7,827 nucleotides of DNA, taken from SFTH01 sp051878085 (GTDB lineage Bacteria > Bacillota > Clostridia > Christensenellales > Aristaeellaceae). Shown piece by piece: positions 5,146-7,827 of this stretch. Location of the stretch: NCBI GenBank assembly GCA_051878085.1, contig JBJEJN010000162.1:1-7827 (forward strand), given 5' to 3'. Below the pieces are notes generated by a model. That model did no database searches. It was given only the letters and a program-made list of their open reading frames with translations, and was not told where the DNA came from. The translations under genes were made by a program, and so were the position numbers. Position 1 is the stretch's first letter, and every line of letters begins with the position of its first letter.

Positions 5146-6408
5146 ATGAACGAGAAGAACATTCTGCAGGGTTATGAATATGCCAAGGAAGCCTACGCCG
5201 CCATCGGCGTGGACGTTGAGGCCGCGATGAAGCGCGCCGACGCGGTGCCGGTATCCATGCACTGCTGGCAGGGCGATGACGTGATCGGCTTTGACGGCTC
5301 CGACAGCCTGGACGGCGGCATTCAGACCACCGGCAACTACCCCGGACGCGCCCGCACCGCCGACGAGCTGCGCGCGGACATCGACTTCGCCCGCAGCATG
5401 ATCCCCGGCGCGACCAAGCTCAACCTGCACGCCAGCTACGCCGAGAAGAACGGCAAGAAGGTGGATCGCGACGCATACACCGTCGCTGAGTTCCAGAACT
5501 GGCTGGATTGGGCCAAGGCGAACAAGATTGGCCTGGACTTCAACCCCACCTACTTCTCCCATCCGATGATGGACGGCAACTTCTCCCTGTCCAGCCCCAA
5601 GGCGGACGTGCGCAAGTTCTGGATTGAGCACGGCAAGCGCTGCCGCGAGATCGGCGACGCCTTTGCCAAGGAGCTGGGCCAGACCTGCGCCATCAACTAC
5701 TGGATGCCCGATGGCCACAAGGACACCTGCGTGGACACCAAGGGCTATCGCGACCGCATGACCGCGTCCCTGGACGAGATCTTCGCCGACAAGTCCATCT
5801 CCCAGGACGACGTGTTCTGCAGCCTGGAGTCCAAGCTGTTCGGCATCGGCGTGGAGAGCTACACCGTGGCCAGCCACGAGTATTCCCTGGGCTACGCCAT
5901 CAAGCACGGCCTGGGCTACACCCTGGACGCGGGCCACTTCCATCCCACCGAGGTCATCTCCGCCAAGATCAGCGCCGTGCTGCAGAGCGTGGACAAGGTG
6001 ATGCTGCACGTCTCCCGCGGCGTGCGCTGGGACAGCGACCACGTGGTTGCCTTGGACGATGAGCTGCAGCGCATCATGGACGAGATCATGTGGAACCACT
6101 TCGAGGATCGCGTGTTCATTGGCCTGGACTACTTCGACGCAGCCATCAACCGCATCGCCTGCTGGGCCATCGGCATGCGCAATGCCCGCAAGGCGCTGCT
6201 GAACGCCTGCCTGGCCAACGCGGACGAAATGCGCGCCCGCGAGCTGGAGGGCGACAACACCGCGCGCTTTGCCATGTTCGAGGAGCGCAAGAGCATGCCC
6301 GCCGGCGCAATCTGGGATTACTACTGCCTGACCCACAACGTGCCCGTTGGCCTTGACTGGCTGGAGCAGGTGCGCAAGTACGAGGCCGACGTGCTTTCCA
6401 AGCGCTGA
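5146..6408 (+). CDS. rhaA: L-rhamnose isomerase
   Basis: A 420-residue cytoplasmic metal-dependent isomerase that converts L-rhamnose to L-rhamnulose, the first step of rhamnose catabolism. The length matches the family (about 420). ATG 5146 is chosen because GGGAGG (5133-5138) lies 7 bases upstream; the frame also stays open back to a TTG at 5083, but that is the promoter -35 box. Recognisable blocks include VSMHCWQGDDV near 36-46, LNLHASYAE (92-100), FNPTYFSHP (132-140), YWMPDGHKD (185-193), SLESKLFG (226-233), LDAGHFHPTE (260-269), VMLHVSRGVRWDSDHV (285-300) and GLDYFDA (326-332). Glu228, Asp261, His264, His288, Asp296, Asp298 and Asp328 are the likely metal and catalytic residues. All are present, so the enzyme looks functional. 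It is first in its operon, 12 bases before rhaB. Confidence 0.97.
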   Translation: MNEKNILQGYEYAKEAYAAIGVDVEAAMKRADAVPVSMHCWQGDDVIGFDGSDSLDGGIQTTGNYPGRARTADELRADIDFARSMIPGATKLNLHASYAEKNGKKVDRDAYTVAEFQNWLDWAKANKIGLDFNPTYFSHPMMDGNFSLSSPKADVRKFWIEHGKRCREIGDAFAKELGQTCAINYWMPDGHKDTCVDTKGYRDRMTASLDEIFADKSISQDDVFCSLESKLFGIGVESYTVASHEYSLGYAIKHGLGYTLDAGHFHPTEVISAKISAVLQSVDKVMLHVSRGVRWDSDHVVALDDELQRIMDEIMWNHFEDRVFIGLDYFDAAINRIACWAIGMRNARKALLNACLANADEMRARELEGDNTARFAMFEERKSMPAGAIWDYYCLTHNVPVGLDWLEQVRKYEADVLSKR

Positions 6409-6420
6409 CGGAGGTGCAAT

Positions 6421-7827
6421 ATGAAGAAGCTGAATCTTCTGGCCTTTGACCTGGGCGCAAGCAATGGACGCGCGATCCTGGGTCAGTTCGACGGCGACAA
6501 GCTCGAGATGAAGGAGCTGCACCGCTTCGAGAACCATTATATCGAAATGAACGGCGTGTTCTACTGGGATCTGCCGTACCTCTACAACCAGCTCAAGCAG
6601 GGTCTGCTGGCGTTCAAGAACGGCGGCTACGGCGATTTGGACTGCTGCGGCATCGACACCTGGGGCGTGGACTACGGCCTGCTCGACCGCAACGGCCATC
6701 TGCTGGGCAACCCTCGCTCCTACCGCATGAGCGTGGACGAGGACATGAGCCGCGTGTGGGAGACCGTGCCCCACAAGACGCTCTTTGAGCGCACCGGCAT
6801 CGCCACCATGAACTTCAACACCGTCTACCAGCTCTACCGCCGCAAGGCCGAGGGCGACGTGGCGCTGGAGAACGCGGAGACCATGCTGCTGCTGCCCGAC
6901 CTGCTGGGCTACTTCCTGACCGGCGAAAAGAAGAGCGAGTACACCAATGTCACCACCTCCATGCTCTACAACCCCACCGCACGCGACTGGGATTGGGAGA
7001 CCATCCGTGAGCTGGGCCTGCCGGAGAAGATCTTCACCGAGATCGACCGCGCCGGACAGCTGCGCGGCAAGCTCCGCCCCGAGCTGTGCGAGGAGCTGGG
7101 CATCAACGCGGCCAACTTCGCCGCCGTGGGTACCCACGACACCGCCTCCGCCGTGGCCGCCATCCCCGGCAGCGGCAGCTTCGCCTTCTGCTCCAGCGGC
7201 ACCTGGTCGCTGTTCGGCGTGGAGACCGACAAGCCCATCCTCACCCCCGAGGTGCGCGACTCCAACTTCTCCAACGAGGGCACCATCCAGGGCGGCTTCC
7301 GTCCCCTGAAGAACATCATGGGCCTGTGGCTGATTCAGGAGTGCCGCCGCGATTGGATCAAGGCGGGCAAGAACTACTCCTGGAACGAGATCGTGATCGA
7401 GGCGCAGAAGGCCGAGCCGCTGCGCAGCATCATCGACCCCGACTACGGCGAGTTCTTCGCCGGCGGCGACATGGAGAAGAAGATTCAGGCCTTCTGCGAG
7501 CGCAGCGGTCAGCCCGTGCCCACCACCGTGGGTCAGGTGGCGCGCTGCATCTATGAATCCCTGGCGCTGAAGTACCGCTGGGCGCTGGAGCGCCTGGAGG
7601 AGATCAAGGGCGCGCGCATCGACACGCTGAACATCGTGGGCGGCGGCATTCAGAACAAGCTGCTCAACCAGATGGCGGCGGATTCGCTGGATCGCCCGGT
7701 GATCACCGGCCCCGTGGAGGGCGCGGCCATCGGCAACCTGCTGGCCCAGGCCATGGCGCTGGGCGCGGTCAAGGACGTGGCCGACCTGCGCCGCGTGGTG
7801 CGCAACAGCGAGGACGTGCACGAGTAC
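6421..7827 (+). CDS. rhaB: Rhamnulokinase, 3' end outside the window
   Basis: A FGGY-family sugar kinase that phosphorylates L-rhamnulose with ATP to rhamnulose-1-phosphate, using the product of the gene before it. 469 residues are visible and the frame is open at the window edge. Members are about 490 residues, so only a short tail is missing. GGAGGTG (6410-6416) overlaps the end of rhaA and precedes the ATG by 4 bases, so translation is probably coupled. The ATP-binding fold shows in FDLGASNGR (9-17) and GIDTWGVDYGLLD (77-89). The probable catalytic base is Asp240 in GTHDTASAV, followed by a phosphate loop CSSGTWSLFG (257-266). NIVGGGIQNKLLNQM (404-418) is the adenosine-site motif. No damage is visible. 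The aldolase rhaD would be expected nearby but is outside the window. Confidence 0.96.
   Translation, partial: MKKLNLLAFDLGASNGRAILGQFDGDKLEMKELHRFENHYIEMNGVFYWDLPYLYNQLKQGLLAFKNGGYGDLDCCGIDTWGVDYGLLDRNGHLLGNPRSYRMSVDEDMSRVWETVPHKTLFERTGIATMNFNTVYQLYRRKAEGDVALENAETMLLLPDLLGYFLTGEKKSEYTNVTTSMLYNPTARDWDWETIRELGLPEKIFTEIDRAGQLRGKLRPELCEELGINAANFAAVGTHDTASAVAAIPGSGSFAFCSSGTWSLFGVETDKPILTPEVRDSNFSNEGTIQGGFRPLKNIMGLWLIQECRRDWIKAGKNYSWNEIVIEAQKAEPLRSIIDPDYGEFFAGGDMEKKIQAFCERSGQPVPTTVGQVARCIYESLALKYRWALERLEEIKGARIDTLNIVGGGIQNKLLNQMAADSLDRPVITGPVEGAAIGNLLAQAMALGAVKDVADLRRVVRNSEDVHEY

Noticed and set aside
5140..7821. An 893-codon open frame on the minus strand across rhaA and rhaB
   Set aside because: It is the antisense of two clear rhamnose genes. 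GC-rich codons keep this frame free of stops; the protein is a low-complexity run of Ala, Val, His, Gly and Leu with no recognisable domain.
1..7827. CRISPR array, insertion sequence, tRNA or phage genes
   Set aside because: No spaced identical repeats, transposase, terminal repeats, tRNA-like cloverleaf or phage proteins were seen on either strand.

Overview
The window is GC-rich, tightly packed Gram-positive DNA. It carries LPXTG sorting signals, two sortases, an L-rhamnose catabolic pair, strong AGGAGG-type ribosome binding sites and consensus sigma-A promoters. This fits a GC-rich, probably gut-dwelling member of the Clostridia (Bacillota). That placement is an inference from gene content, and I cannot name a genus. 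All genes are on the + strand.

Region 1 (1-3687) is a sortase-assembled surface pilus locus. It holds the C-terminal part of a major backbone pilin (LPSTG), a class C pilin-polymerising sortase, a smaller Cna-B ancillary or basal pilin (LPQTG), and a second sortase of another class. A strong hairpin separates the backbone pilin from its sortase. The last three genes are spaced like one operon, the final two by a single base. The second sortase is the most unusual protein here. Between its N-terminal membrane anchor and its catalytic domain it has about 180 residues of an 11-residue repeat, W-P-x-D-x-x-G in its fullest form, which I do not recognise.

Region 2 (3688-4299) has no convincing protein gene. 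A weak hairpin with a T-run may end the pilus operon. It is followed by a consensus promoter (TTGACA-17-TATTAT), about 400 bases rich in inverted repeats, and an intrinsic terminator. This has the layout of a free-standing structured RNA, or a long attenuated leader, that I cannot assign to a known family.

Region 3 (4300-4983) is a single-gene unit for a cytidylate-kinase-like P-loop protein, closed by a UUCG-loop terminator.

Region 4 (5029-7827) is the start of an L-rhamnose operon: L-rhamnose isomerase (rhaA), then rhamnulokinase (rhaB, cut by the window end). It is driven by a near-consensus promoter with a two-copy 21-bp direct repeat upstream that looks like an AraC-family activator site. 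Rhamnose would be isomerised to rhamnulose and phosphorylated. The aldolase, transporter and regulator are not in the window.
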